This document shows positions 39,725 through 50,652 of a stretch of 64,000 nucleotides of DNA, piece by piece; the first letter of the stretch is position 1, and the number at the start of each line of letters is the position of its first letter. The position numbers and the translations under genes are program-made. The notes beneath the pieces are model-generated. The model was not told the origin of the DNA. It did no database searches and worked only from the letters and a program-made list of their open reading frames with translations. The stretch is from contig NZ_BDMM01000004.1 of the NCBI RefSeq assembly GCF_002157625.1, positions 62,001 through 126,000 on the forward strand. The letters run 5' to 3'. Origin of the DNA: Brevundimonas sp. SH203 (lineage in GTDB: Bacteria; Pseudomonadota; Alphaproteobacteria; Caulobacterales; Caulobacteraceae).

Positions 39725-40570
39725 TCAGCCGCCCATGGCGACGAAGGGGCCGTTGAGAAATCGGGGCTTGCCGTAGCCCAGCCGCTGACCGTCGTCGGCC
39801 AGAACGCGACCGCCGGCCGCCTCCAGAACCGCCTGACCCGCCGCCGTGTCCCATTCCGAGGTCGGGCCGGTGCGGGGATAGGCGTCGAACCGTCCCTCGG
39901 CGATCAGGCAGAATTTCAGCGAGGAATCCGTACCCTGCCAGCGGGTGCAGCCGTGGCGGGCGGCGAGACGCGCGGCCTCCTCGTCGGTGACGCTGTGGCT
40001 CAACAGGGCCAGACCGTCGCGCGGACGGTCGCGCACGCGAATGGGGCGCCAGTCCTCGCCGGCATGGGCCTCTCCGGCCTGAAGGGCGCCGAACTGACGC
40101 CGGAAGGCGCCGCCCTCGGGCCTGTCGGTGCGCCAGGTGGTCGAGGTCGCCGGCGCCGTCACCACGCCCGCGACCGGATAGCCGGCGTGCATCAGGGCGA
40201 TGTTGACGGTGAAGGCCTCGCCCCCGCGCACGAAGCCGCGCGTGCCGTCCAGCGGATCGATCAGCCAGAACCAGTCCTCGGCCGAGGCGGGCGCGCCGTT
40301 GGCGGACACCGCCTCTTCGGCCACGGTCTGGACGCCGGGATAGGCGGCCGCCAGCCGCTCCAGGATCAAGGCCTCGGCGGCGCGGTCCGCCTGGGTGACG
40401 GGGCTGTCGTCGGACTTGGTCTCGACCGCCGTTCCGGCCCGCCAATAGGGCAGGATCAGCCGGGCGGCCTCCTCCGCGATCTCGGCGATGGCCAGGGCGA
40501 GGGCGCCCGATTTCAGATCGCGTTCGAGATCGACGTGGACGGGGGCTGTGATGGAGGAGGCGGTCGTCAT
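39725..40570 (-). CDS. Inositol-monophosphatase-superfamily enzyme, probably CysQ
   Basis: A 281-residue metal-dependent phosphatase. The superfamily motifs are VAEEAVS (metal Glu), WLIDPLDGTRGFVRGGEAFT (DPLDGT) and WDTAAGQAVLEAAGG. The combination DPLDGTRGF with VNIAL is most like CysQ, the 3'(2'),5'-bisphosphate nucleotidase that clears PAP made during sulfate assimilation. Histidinol-phosphatase and inositol phosphatase activities are alternatives. It is divergent from chpT, with 96 bases between starts. Confidence 0.82.
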   Translation of the reverse strand: MTTASSITAPVHVDLERDLKSGALALAIAEIAEEAARLILPYWRAGTAVETKSDDSPVTQADRAAEALILERLAAAYPGVQTVAEEAVSANGAPASAEDWFWLIDPLDGTRGFVRGGEAFTVNIALMHAGYPVAGVVTAPATSTTWRTDRPEGGAFRRQFGALQAGEAHAGEDWRPIRVRDRPRDGLALLSHSVTDEEAARLAARHGCTRWQGTDSSLKFCLIAEGRFDAYPRTGPTSEWDTAAGQAVLEAAGGRVLADDGQRLGYGKPRFLNGPFVAMGG

Positions 40571-40666
40571 TGGCGGGTCGATAGACCATCCGGGCGGTTC
40601 CATGAACCGGCAAATCACGTCAACTTCGCGCGCGACCCGAACTGTGATCCGAGCAACCCAGCCGCC

Positions 40667-41338
40667 ATGACCCTGACCGACGACGCCGACGCCGCGCCTC
40701 TCGACCTTCCCGTCGATGGAACCGAACTGGCCACCTATGTCGCGGCCAAGCTGTGCCATGACTTCATCAGCCCGTCGGGCGCCATCGTTTCGGGCCTGGA
40801 CCTGATGCAGGACCCGGCGGCCCAGGACATGCGCGACGACGCCCTGGCCCTGATCGAACAGAGCGCCCGCAAGATGGTGGCCCTGGTCCATTACGCCCGC
40901 GTGGCGTTCGGCGCCGCCACCACCAGCGAACGGTTCACCGCGCGCGAGCTGGAAAGCCTGCTGGTCGGCATGACCCAGGGCGGTCGGGCCACGATGGACT
41001 GGCGGATCGCGGACGGCGAATTCTCCAAGCCCCAGGCGCGGGCCCTGACCAATCTGGCCTATCTGACCGCCGGCGCCCTGCCGATGGGCGGTTCGGCGGT
41101 GATCCAGTCGCGGATCGAGGACGGCTTCCTCTATCTGGAGGGTTTCGCCGAGGGCGCCCGCGCGCGGCTGAAGCCCGAGGCGGCGGTGGGTCTGGCGGGC
41201 GAGCGCCTGACCGAAGGCTTGGCGGGCCAGTGGATTCAACCCTATTGGCTGTGGCTGACGGTGACGGAGGCCGGCGGCGCGCTGCACGTCAAGGTTGAGG
41301 ACGGCAAGGTCGCCCTGGTGGCCCGAATGCCCGCCTGA
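40667..41338 (+). CDS. chpT: Histidine phosphotransferase ChpT
   Basis: A 223-residue dimeric phosphotransferase that passes phosphate from CckA to CtrA and CpdR in the Caulobacterales cell-cycle relay. The phospho-accepting His31 lies in AAKLCHDFISPSGAIVSGLD, which matches ChpT closely, as does QDMRDDALALIEQSARKM. The C-terminal half is a degenerate kinase-like domain without ATP-binding residues, as known for ChpT. It starts a plus-strand run with cheY- and cheR-like genes. Confidence 0.93.
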   Translation: MTLTDDADAAPLDLPVDGTELATYVAAKLCHDFISPSGAIVSGLDLMQDPAAQDMRDDALALIEQSARKMVALVHYARVAFGAATTSERFTARELESLLVGMTQGGRATMDWRIADGEFSKPQARALTNLAYLTAGALPMGGSAVIQSRIEDGFLYLEGFAEGARARLKPEAAVGLAGERLTEGLAGQWIQPYWLWLTVTEAGGALHVKVEDGKVALVARMPA

Positions 41339-41431
41339 GGCCGTTCCCAAACGACTCGTTAACTGGCATCAGGGCAATGATCGTCCTGAACATCCCGGGG
41401 CGAACCCTGTCGCAGCATCAAGGAGAGGGCC

Positions 41432-41809
41432 ATGAATTTTCGAACCTGCCTGATCGTCGACGACAGCCGCATCATCCGCAAGGTCGCGCGTCGGGTCATC
41501 GAGGGCCTGGGCTATGAGGTCGACGAGGCCGCCGACGGCGCCGAGGCCCTGGCCTATTGCATCGGCGCCATGCCCGATGTCGTCCTGCTGGACTGGAACA
41601 TGCCGGTGATGGACGGGATCACCTTCCTGCGCCGCCTGCGCGCCACCATCGGCGGGGACCGGCCCAAGGTGCTGTTCTGCACCATCGAGACCCGACCCGA
41701 GCGGATCGCCGAGGCCCTGGCCGCCGGGGCCGACGACTATGTGATGAAGCCGTTCGACGGCGAAATCCTGCAGTCCAAGCTGATGGAGGTCGGAGCGATC
41801 GCCGCATGA
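41432..41809 (+). CDS. CheY-like single-domain response regulator
   Basis: A 125-residue receiver domain only. The acidic pocket is VDDS (residues 9-12), the phospho-acceptor Asp54 is in VVLLDWNMPVMDG, and the conserved Lys is in YVMKPFDGE. The conserved Thr/Ser position is occupied by CTIETR. Its stop overlaps the cheR start (ATGA). The pairing with CheR suggests a chemotaxis-like or surface-sensing role. It could also receive phosphate from ChpT or CckA, which is untested. Confidence 0.9.
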   Translation: MNFRTCLIVDDSRIIRKVARRVIEGLGYEVDEAADGAEALAYCIGAMPDVVLLDWNMPVMDGITFLRRLRATIGGDRPKVLFCTIETRPERIAEALAAGADDYVMKPFDGEILQSKLMEVGAIAA

Positions 41810-42621
41810 CGCCGGACGATTTCGACAAGCTGCAATCCCTTCTCGCCACCCGCGCCGGCTATCGCCTGTCGCGGGATCGCATCCACCTGGCCGAACACCG
41901 GCTGGGGCCCGTGGCGCGGCGCGAGGGATACGCCAATGTCGAGGCGCTGCTGGCCAATCTGTGGGCCAATCCGGTCGCCTCCCAGGCCTGGGCGGTGATC
42001 GAGGTGCTGCTGAACGTCGAAACCTGGTTCCGGCGCGACCGCGAGCCGTTCCGCATCCTTCAGGCCGAACTTCTGCCGGCCCTGGCCAAGGCGCGCCCCG
42101 ACGGGCGGGTCAAGATCTGGTCGGCGGGCTGCTCCACGGGCCAGGAAGCCTGGTCCATCGCCATGGCGGCGCTGGAGACGGACACCGCCGTCGACCTGAT
42201 CGCCACCGACCTGTCGCAACGCGCCATCGAGAAGGCCCGCTCGGGCCTCTATACCGGCTTCGAAATCCAGCGCGGCCTGACGGCGCGGACCATGCTGCGC
42301 TGGTTCGAGCCGATGGAGGACCAGTGGATCGTCAAGGCGGAGCTGGCCGACGCCGTGCGGTTCGGACGCGCTAATCTGCTGGACGAACCGACCGACGACG
42401 CCCGGTTCGACGTCATCTTCTGCCGCAATGTGCTGAGCGACATGGAGCCGGCGCGGCGCGCGCGGCTGCTGGACGGGCTGGAGCGGCGGCTGGTGGACGA
42501 CGGCTGCCTGTTCCTGGGCGCCGACGAGCGTCTGGAAGGCGAGACGGTGGCCTTCCGCCCCGTCAACGGCCGCCGGGGCCTGTACGTCAAGGCGCCGTCC
42601 GCCCTGCGCCGGGCCGCCTGA
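41806..42621 (+). CDS. CheR-type protein-glutamate methyltransferase
   Basis: A 271-residue SAM-dependent methyltransferase. The N-terminal helical domain has DDFDKLQSLLATRAGYRLSR. The catalytic domain contains the CheR signatures AGCSTGQEAWSIAM and FDVIFCRNVL. In chemotaxis CheR methylates receptor glutamates. No receptor, CheA or CheB is nearby, so this is an orphan CheR with its coupled CheY. It is translationally coupled to the cheY-like gene. Confidence 0.9.
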   Translation: MTPDDFDKLQSLLATRAGYRLSRDRIHLAEHRLGPVARREGYANVEALLANLWANPVASQAWAVIEVLLNVETWFRRDREPFRILQAELLPALAKARPDGRVKIWSAGCSTGQEAWSIAMAALETDTAVDLIATDLSQRAIEKARSGLYTGFEIQRGLTARTMLRWFEPMEDQWIVKAELADAVRFGRANLLDEPTDDARFDVIFCRNVLSDMEPARRARLLDGLERRLVDDGCLFLGADERLEGETVAFRPVNGRRGLYVKAPSALRRAA

Positions 42622-42645
42622 CCCGGACGACGCCCGCCGCCGCCG

Positions 42646-44682
42646 TCAGGCCGCGTGCAGCTCCTGCTTCACCCGCTCGGCCAGGGTCTTGATGTCCAGC
42701 GGCTTGGGCAGGAAGGACACGCCCGTCTCGTCCTGCAACAGGTCCGAGAAGTCGCTTTCGGCATAGCCGGAGATGAACATGACCGGCGCATCGCCCAGAT
42801 AGGGCCGCGCCTTCTTCAGCAGCGACGGACCGTCCAGGCCGGGCATGATGACGTCGGAGATCATCATGTCGATCTGGCCGGCGTGTTCCTCGGCCAGCAG
42901 CAGGGCCTCCTCGCCATCCGCCGCCTCGATCACCTCATAGCCGCGCTGGCGCAGAAGGCGGGCGGCGATGCCGCGCACGGCGTCCTCGTCCTCGACGAAC
43001 AGGATGCGGCCGGCGCCGGACAGGTCGCGCGGCGCCTTGGCCTTGACCTCGACCGGCTGAACCTCGGCCAGTTCCGCCTCGCCGGCGGCCGGCAGGAACA
43101 GGCGGAAGGCCGCACCGGCCCCCTCGACATTGCTGACCGCGATATGGCCGCCCGCCTGCTGGGCGATGCCATAGACGGTGGCCAGGCCCATGCCGGTGCC
43201 CTCGTTGACCGCCTTGGTGGTGAAGAAGGGCTCGAAGATCTTGTCCAGCAGTTCGGGCGGCACGCCGGGGCCGGTGTCGGACACTTCGATCAGGGCGACC
43301 TCGCTGGTCGGGGCGTCGGCCCAGCCCAGGCCACGCGCCTCCTCGGCGGTCAGACGCCGCGTGGTGATGGTGACGACGCCCGATCCCGGCTCGACCACGC
43401 CGCGCATGGCGTCGCGGGCGTTGACCGCCAGGTTCATCACCGCCGTCTCCAGCTGGGACTTGTCGGCCAGAACCACCGGCAGGTCGCGGCCGTAGTCGGT
43501 CTCCAGCCGCACGTCCTCGCGCAGCAGCCGCCGCAGCAGGATGGCGAACTCGCCCACCAGTTCGCCCAGGTCCAGCCGCTCGCGCCGCACCGTGGACTTG
43601 CGCGAGAAGGCCAGCAGCTTCCTGACCAGATCGGCGGCACGAATGGCCGTCTGGCGGATTTCGTTCAACCCTTCGTAGGACGGATCGCCGACCGGGTGGC
43701 GCTCCAGCAGGCCCGACAGCTGAAGCTGGATCGCGGTCAGCAGATTGTTGAAGTCGTGCGCCACGCCGCCGGCCAGCTGGCCCACGGCCTGCATCTTCTG
43801 GGCCTGGTTGAGCTGAAGCTCCATCGACTTCTGCGACGAGACGTCGAACAGCCAGATTCGACGGCGCTCGCCCTCGGGCGCCACATACAGATGCAGCATC
43901 TTGTCGGGATAGGCGCGCGCGACCAGTTCGACAGGCCCCGACGATCCGGCCGCCAGCTTGGTCCGCGCCTCGGCCACGCCCGAGGGATCGAACAGATGGC
44001 CGAAGGCGGCGTCGCGCGCGGCGGCCGGGCCGGTCAGGACGGCCAAGGCCGGATTGGCCTCTTCCGCCCGCCCGGCGAACAGGTCGTCGCCGCCGATCAC
44101 GGCCGAGCCGAACGGCGCCCCGGCGGCCATGGCGCGGGCTTCCCCGGTCACGGCGGCGACGGGCGACGGCAGATGGGTCGAGGCGATGGGTAGGACCGCG
44201 TCGGGCGCCGCCCGCATCAGGAACCGCCCCTCTCCGACCCGGCCGATCACCACCTCGACCTCGCGCTGGCCGATCAGGACGATGGCGCGGCCCGGCTCGC
44301 CCTTCCGCGCCTGGGCGAAGGCCATGTAGAGGGCTTGGGCCGACTTGCCGCGCGGCAGGGCGGTGGTGGAGCCGTTGGCCTCGGCCCAGGCGGCGTTGAA
44401 GGCCAGTATCTGTCCCGAATCCCACACCAGGGCCGCCGGTTCGGCCATGGCGTCCAGCATCTCTATGGCCGCGTCGCCGTTGGATTTGGCGTTCGCCGCC
44501 CGCCGGAAGCCGAACAGGCCGATCAGGGAAATCGCCCCCACCGTCAAAATCAGCATCAGCCCCGGCGCCGAGGTCGGATTGTCGCGAAACGCCGGATAGG
44601 CCAAGGCCGCGATCGCCACGACGACGCCGAACGCCATCACGGCGGACAACAGATCGAACGGAGAGCGGCGGGTGGACGTCAT
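42646..44682 (-). CDS. cckA: Hybrid sensor kinase CckA
   Basis: A 678-residue inner-membrane kinase/phosphatase controlling CtrA and CpdR through ChpT. Two N-terminal membrane helices (about 14-35 and 41-60) are followed by PAS-like sensing segments (70-280). The HisKA domain carries His309 in [16 protein letters not shown], then an HATPase domain ([29 protein letters not shown]). The receiver has Asp610 in [14 protein letters not shown] start it at ATG 44682 behind GAGG; GTG 44703 adds seven residues. A GAATC methylation site lies just upstream. It is next to flhB, as in Caulobacter to my knowledge. Confidence 0.95.
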   Translation of the reverse strand: MTSTRRSPFDLLSAVMAFGVVVAIAALAYPAFRDNPTSAPGLMLILTVGAISLIGLFGFRRAANAKSNGDAAIEMLDAMAEPAALVWDSGQILAFNAAWAEANGSTTALPRGKSAQALYMAFAQARKGEPGRAIVLIGQREVEVVIGRVGEGRFLMRAAPDAVLPIASTHLPSPVAAVTGEARAMAAGAPFGSAVIGGDDLFAGRAEEANPALAVLTGPAAARDAAFGHLFDPSGVAEARTKLAAGSSGPVELVARAYPDKMLHLYVAPEGERRRIWLFDVSSQKSMELQLNQAQKMQAVGQLAGGVAHDFNNLLTAIQLQLSGLLERHPVGDPSYEGLNEIRQTAIRAADLVRKLLAFSRKSTVRRERLDLGELVGEFAILLRRLLREDVRLETDYGRDLPVVLADKSQLETAVMNLAVNARDAMRGVVEPGSGVVTITTRRLTAEEARGLGWADAPTSEVALIEVSDTGPGVPPELLDKIFEPFFTTKAVNEGTGMGLATVYGIAQQAGGHIAVSNVEGAGAAFRLFLPAAGEAELAEVQPVEVKAKAPRDLSGAGRILFVEDEDAVRGIAARLLRQRGYEVIEAADGEEALLLAEEHAGQIDMMISDVIMPGLDGPSLLKKARPYLGDAPVMFISGYAESDFSDLLQDETGVSFLPKPLDIKTLAERVKQELHAA

Positions 44683-44733
44683 ACGGCCTCGCGAATCAAG
44701 CACTTCATCATACGCTCAAATCCTGACGCCGCC

Positions 44734-45810
44734 TTACCGGCGCGCGCGCGACTGGAAGACGAAGCCGATGATCTTGGCGGCGGCGTCGAAATGCTCGCGC
44801 GGAATGACCTCGTCCACATCGACCGTCGCATAGAGGGCGCGGGCCAGGGGCACGTTCTCGACGATCGGCACCCCGTGTTCGGTCGCCACCTCCCGGATAC
44901 GCATGGCCAGGGCGTCGACGCCCTTGGCCACGCAGACCGGCGCCCCGTCGCCCTGATCCGGCTCGTAGCGCAGGGCCACCGAATAGTGGGTCGGGTTGGT
45001 GACGATGACCGTGGCCTTGGGCACATTGGCCATCATCCGCTGGCGGCTGCGCTGCATGCGAATCTGCTTCAGCTTGGCCTTGACGTGGGGGTCGCCCTCG
45101 GACTGTTTGAAGTCCTCCTTCAGTTCCTCCTTGGTCATTCGCATCCGCTTGGCGAAGCGCATCTTCTGCCAGATGAAGTCCGCCCCCGCCGTCGCGCCCA
45201 ACAGGATAATGGCCGAGACGAACAGCGAGATCGCCATGTCCCGCGCCAGCGGCAGGATGGCCAGGGGGCTGACGGCGACCAGGTTCTCGAACTCGCGGGC
45301 GTGGGGCTTCAGCACCATCCAGCAGACCACGCAGACGGCGACCAGTTTCAGGAAGGTCTTGAGGAACTGCACCAGACCGTCGGGACCGAACAGGCGTTTG
45401 AACCCCTGCATCGGACTGATCGCCGACCATTTGGGCTTGAGCTTCTCGGCGGTGAAGACCAGACCCGACTGGGCCAGATTGCCGCCCGCGCCGCCGACGA
45501 TGGTGGCCAGCATGACGGCCCCCAGGAAGGGCGCGACGGCCCAGACGGCGCGCACCATGATCTGGTTGCCCGCGCCCGAGTTCAGCGTGCCCAGCATCTG
45601 ATGCGGGGCGGCGATGAAGGGCAGCATCTGTTCGGCGATGGACGAGGCGAACCAGCCGCCGGTCATCAGGATCACCGCCGCCGCCCCGGCCAGGGACAGG
45701 ACCTGGGCGACGTCCGCGGATTTGGCGACGTCGCCCTTCTTTCGCGCGTCCTCAAGCTTTCGCGGGGTCGCCTCTTCGGTTTTCGACTCGGGATCGGCGC
45801 CTTCAGCCAC
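44734..45810 (-). CDS. flhB: Flagellar export switch protein FlhB
   Basis: A 358-residue component of the flagellar type III export gate that switches substrates from rod/hook to filament. Four membrane helices cover about residues 30-210. The self-cleavage motif NPTH is present in VIVTNPTHYSVALRYEPDQG. The N-terminus is charged (DPESKTEEATPRKLEDARKK), as usual. It overlaps fliR by eight bases, so fliQ-fliR-flhB is one operon. Confidence 0.96.
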   Translation of the reverse strand: MAEGADPESKTEEATPRKLEDARKKGDVAKSADVAQVLSLAGAAAVILMTGGWFASSIAEQMLPFIAAPHQMLGTLNSGAGNQIMVRAVWAVAPFLGAVMLATIVGGAGGNLAQSGLVFTAEKLKPKWSAISPMQGFKRLFGPDGLVQFLKTFLKLVAVCVVCWMVLKPHAREFENLVAVSPLAILPLARDMAISLFVSAIILLGATAGADFIWQKMRFAKRMRMTKEELKEDFKQSEGDPHVKAKLKQIRMQRSRQRMMANVPKATVIVTNPTHYSVALRYEPDQGDGAPVCVAKGVDALAMRIREVATEHGVPIVENVPLARALYATVDVDEVIPREHFDAAAKIIGFVFQSRARR

Positions 45811-46576
45811 CGGCGCCTCCCATCACGAAATACTCCGCCAGACGACGGTAGCGGTCGATGAAGATGGTCCCCAGCGCCCCCAGGCTCAGGGCGAAGATCG
45901 ACAGGCCCAGGATGACGCTGAGCGGGGCGGCGGCGAAATAGACCTGAAAGGCCGGCATCACCCGCGCCACCAGACCGGACGCTAGGTTGAAGATCAGGGC
46001 GAAGACCAGAACCGGGGCCGCCAGCTGGACGCCCAGCATGAAGCTGTCGCCCAGGGTCCGCACCGCCATCTGGGTGAAGTCGGCCATGATCAGCGGCTTG
46101 GCCGGAGCGATCAGCTGATAGGACCCCACCATGCCGGCGATGAACAGATGATGGGTGTCGGTGGCGAACAGCAGCGTCACACCCAGCAGGGTCAGGAAGG
46201 CGGCGATGGTCGTGCCCGGCTGCGCCTGCATCGGGTTGGCGGTCTGGGCGAAGCTGAGGGTGGTCTGCAGCGACACGATCTCGCCCGCCGTCGACAGGGC
46301 GCTCATGAACATCCGCATCAAGAGGCCGATCATCAGCCCGACCACCACCTCGCGGATGATCCAGCCGACCATCAGCCCCATGCTGTCGGGCAGGCCCGGC
46401 AGCGAACCGCGCACCACCGGCCACAGGGCCAGACTGACGACCAGGGCCAGCGACAGCCGCACGCGCGGCGGCACATAGGCTTCGCCGAAGCCGGGGATCA
46501 GCATCAGGATCGCCGCGATCCGGGCGAAGATCAGCCCCCCGGCCCAGACCTGATCGGCAGTGGCGTAAGCCTCCAC
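45803..46576 (-). CDS. fliR: Flagellar export gate protein FliR
   Basis: A 257-residue polytopic membrane protein of the FliPQR gate. About six membrane helices are visible, and GLMIGLLMRMFMSALSTAGE is the typical FliR core. The start is a GTG directly after the fliQ stop with no gap. The C-terminus overlaps flhB. No fliP is in this cluster. Confidence 0.95.
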   Translation of the reverse strand: MEAYATADQVWAGGLIFARIAAILMLIPGFGEAYVPPRVRLSLALVVSLALWPVVRGSLPGLPDSMGLMVGWIIREVVVGLMIGLLMRMFMSALSTAGEIVSLQTTLSFAQTANPMQAQPGTTIAAFLTLLGVTLLFATDTHHLFIAGMVGSYQLIAPAKPLIMADFTQMAVRTLGDSFMLGVQLAAPVLVFALIFNLASGLVARVMPAFQVYFAAAPLSVILGLSIFALSLGALGTIFIDRYRRLAEYFVMGGAGG

Positions 46577-46840
46577 CTACATCCCCGCGATACGGGCCGC
46601 GATCTGACGCATGAAGCCGCCCAGCAGCGCCCCCATCAGCGGCAGGAACAGGATCAGCGACACGAAGATGGCGATGATCTTGGGCGCATAGATCAGGGTC
46701 TGCTCCTGAATCTGCGTCAGGGCCTGGAACAGGCCGATCACCACGCCGACCACCAGCCCGACCAGAAGCACCGGCAGGCACAGCTGGATCGTCAGCCAGA
46801 TCGCGTCGCGTCCGACGTCCAGAACTTCCGCGCCGTTCAT
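46577..46840 (-). CDS. fliQ: Flagellar export gate protein FliQ
   Basis: An 87-residue protein with two membrane helices (residues 17-38 and 50-75). The characteristic QALTQIQEQTLIYAPKIIAI loop between them is present. It is the first gene of fliQ-fliR-flhB and is preceded by a CtrA-like box. In Caulobacter the fliQ operon is an early (class II) flagellar operon under CtrA. Confidence 0.95.
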   Translation of the reverse strand: MNGAEVLDVGRDAIWLTIQLCLPVLLVGLVVGVVIGLFQALTQIQEQTLIYAPKIIAIFVSLILFLPLMGALLGGFMRQIAARIAGM

Positions 46841-46888
46841 CGGCCTGCGCTCCCAAAACTCACTGGGCAGAAAATGCCGATAGGATGG

Positions 46889-46903
46889 TTAACAGGCCGC
46901 TAA
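46889..46903 (-). promoter_or_regulatory. CtrA-like binding site upstream of fliQ
   Basis: TTAA, seven bases, CTAA: one mismatch from the CtrA consensus TTAA-N7-TTAA. It lies 48 bases ahead of the fliQ start, where CtrA activates class II flagellar promoters in Caulobacter. It also lies about 60 bases from folE on the other strand. Confidence 0.45.
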
Positions 46904-46963
46904 CCCGCGCCTTCGCGACGCAGACCCTCCCCTTCCGTTACGCTTGTGTCTATGTAGCCGACC

Positions 46964-47548
46964 ATGACCGACGCCCGCTCCTCCAAAGTCACCCAGGCCG
47001 AAGCCGAAGCCGCCGTGCGGACCCTCATCGAATGGGCGGGCGACGACCCCGCGCGCGAGGGCCTCTTGGAAACCCCCGCCCGGGTGGCCAAGAGCTATCG
47101 CGAGCTGTTCCAGGGCTATGAGGTCGATCCGCTTTCCTATCTGGAAAAGACGTTCGAGGAGACCGGCGGCTATGACCAGCTTGTGGTGCTGAAGGACATC
47201 CGGTTCGTCAGCTTCTGCGAACACCATATGCTGCCCGTCGTGGGCAAGGCGCACGTCGCCTATCTGCCGACCGACCGGGTCGTGGGCATCTCCAAGCTGG
47301 CGCGCGTGGTGCGCGGCTTCGCGCGGCGCCTGCAAATTCAGGAGAAGATGACCTCCGAGATCGCCGAGGCCATCCAGACCGTCCTGCGCCCGCACGGTGT
47401 CGGCGTGGTGATCGAGGCCGAACACAGCTGCATGACCCTGCGCGGCGTCAATGCGCCGGGCGCCAGCCTGTCGACCAGCCACCTGATCGGCGTCGTGCGC
47501 GACGATCCGCGCACCCGCGAAGAGTTCCTGCGTCTGGTGCGCGGCTAG
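46964..47548 (+). CDS. folE: GTP cyclohydrolase I
   Basis: A 194-residue zinc enzyme converting GTP to dihydroneopterin triphosphate, the first step of folate synthesis. Signature segments are SFCEHHMLPVVGKAHVAYLP (zinc Cys and catalytic His) and EAEHSCMTLRGVNAPGASLS. Length is typical of the decameric type I enzyme. It is divergent from fliQ, 123 bases apart. Confidence 0.96.
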   Translation: MTDARSSKVTQAEAEAAVRTLIEWAGDDPAREGLLETPARVAKSYRELFQGYEVDPLSYLEKTFEETGGYDQLVVLKDIRFVSFCEHHMLPVVGKAHVAYLPTDRVVGISKLARVVRGFARRLQIQEKMTSEIAEAIQTVLRPHGVGVVIEAEHSCMTLRGVNAPGASLSTSHLIGVVRDDPRTREEFLRLVRG

Positions 47549-47601
47549 GCCAGCGATCTGGCCCGGCCCTTGCGGCCGAGGGACCGAAGGAGGCGCTGAC
47601 G

Positions 47602-48759
47602 ATGCCCTGGTCCCTGATTTCGTCCCGAAACGAAACAGTTCGCATCGCGCGCGGCGGCTGGTTGGACGCGCTGCGTTTCATCGTGGCCTTCCTGATCATC
47701 CTGCATCACTTCCAGGCGGCCGGGCCCGAGCCTCTGGCCCATGTGATCAATCCGATCTTCGAGCGCGGCGGCTTTCTGCTGACCAACTTCTTCCTGATCG
47801 ACAGCGGCTATGTGCTGATGCGCGTCTATGGGGCGGCGGTCGACAAGGGGCGGATGTCGCCGGGCGACTTCTTCCTGAAGCGGTTTCTGCGCGTGGTCCC
47901 GGCCCATCTGATCATGGGCCTGTCGCTGGTCGGGCTGGTGCTGCTGGCCATCGCCGCCGGGGCGCCGCCGCGCAATCCCGAATGGTTCGCCTGGGACCAG
48001 CTGCCGGCGCAGCTGCTGCTGCTTCAGTCCTATGGCGTGCATGGCGGCCTGGGCTGGAACGCTCCGACCTGGTCGATCTCGGCCCTGATCGGCTGCTATC
48101 TGGCCTTCCCCTGGATCATTCGCGGCCTGATGCGGCTGGGCCCATGGTCGGCCCTGGCGGTCGGGGTCGGCGTCTATCTGGCCGCCAACCAGCTGTGCTG
48201 GTCGTTCCTGGGCTATCCCGTCTATCAGATGCCGATGGGCTACGGCATCGTGCGCGCCCTGCCGCTGTTCTTACTGGGCATGTGTCTGGCCTGGTTCGCC
48301 CAGAAGGTCTGGATCGCCCCGCGTCTGGCCGGCTGGGCCGGGGCGCTGGCCGCCGTCGGCTTCTTCGCGCTGGAGCTTCACGACAAGCACGCCTTGATCG
48401 CCCTGGCGCTGATCTCGATCATCATCCTGGCGGCGGGCGCCGTGCCGGTGAAAAAGCCGTCCAAAGTGGTCGAGACGGCAGCCATGGTGTCCTTCTCCAT
48501 GTTCATCTCCAACGAGGTGGTCCGCATCGCCTGGTTCGGGGTGGTCAACGCCGTGGAGGCCCGCATGGCCCTGCCCCTCGCCGTCCACTGGGGCCTGTGG
48601 GGCCTGGGCGTCCTGGCGGCGGTCGCCTTCGCCTTCGCCTTCCACTTCACCGTCGACAATCCCATGCAGAACCGCATTCGCGAGGCGTTGAAACGGCGCA
48701 GCACCCGTCGCGGCCAGCGCCAGCCGCGCCTGGGTCCGGTCATCTCCATCGACGGCTGA
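47602..48759 (+). CDS. Acyltransferase-3 family membrane protein
   Basis: A 385-residue protein with about ten membrane helices. It opens with GGWLDALRFIVAFLIILHHF, the conserved start of the acyltransferase-3/OafA-type family that moves acyl groups onto sugars or exported glycans. FLLTNFFLIDSGYVLMRVYG and LGWNAPTWSISALIGCYLAF are also family features. The C-terminal tail is basic (KRRSTRRGQRQPR). The acceptor is unknown, and no polysaccharide genes are adjacent. Confidence 0.85.
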   Translation: MPWSLISSRNETVRIARGGWLDALRFIVAFLIILHHFQAAGPEPLAHVINPIFERGGFLLTNFFLIDSGYVLMRVYGAAVDKGRMSPGDFFLKRFLRVVPAHLIMGLSLVGLVLLAIAAGAPPRNPEWFAWDQLPAQLLLLQSYGVHGGLGWNAPTWSISALIGCYLAFPWIIRGLMRLGPWSALAVGVGVYLAANQLCWSFLGYPVYQMPMGYGIVRALPLFLLGMCLAWFAQKVWIAPRLAGWAGALAAVGFFALELHDKHALIALALISIIILAAGAVPVKKPSKVVETAAMVSFSMFISNEVVRIAWFGVVNAVEARMALPLAVHWGLWGLGVLAAVAFAFAFHFTVDNPMQNRIREALKRRSTRRGQRQPRLGPVISIDG

Positions 48760-48885
48760 GCGACCGCCGAGCCCTCGACCAAAGTCGATCTCTCCAGCCG
48801 CCTTCCCTTCAGTCAATGTCGTCGTCAACGCGACCGCAAGGCCGCGCATAACGGCCGATAACGGCGACCTGGGAGGAATGAGACA

Positions 48886-50559
<1,674 letters not shown>

Positions 50560-50583
50560 TCCTGCTTTCAGGCGCGGATGAGG

Positions 50584-50614
50584 GGGCGGGCTGTCGAGAG
50601 GCAGTCCGCCCTTT
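50584..50614 (+). terminator. Rho-independent terminator after the MFS gene
   Basis: A ten-base stem, GGGCGGGCTG paired with CAGTCCGCCC (one G-T), has an eight-base loop and is followed by TTTCTCTT. It ends 38 bases before the sensor-kinase start. Confidence 0.85.
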
Positions 50615-50652
50615 CTCTTGAGCAATCCCACCCGCCCGGTTCAGATGCCCAA

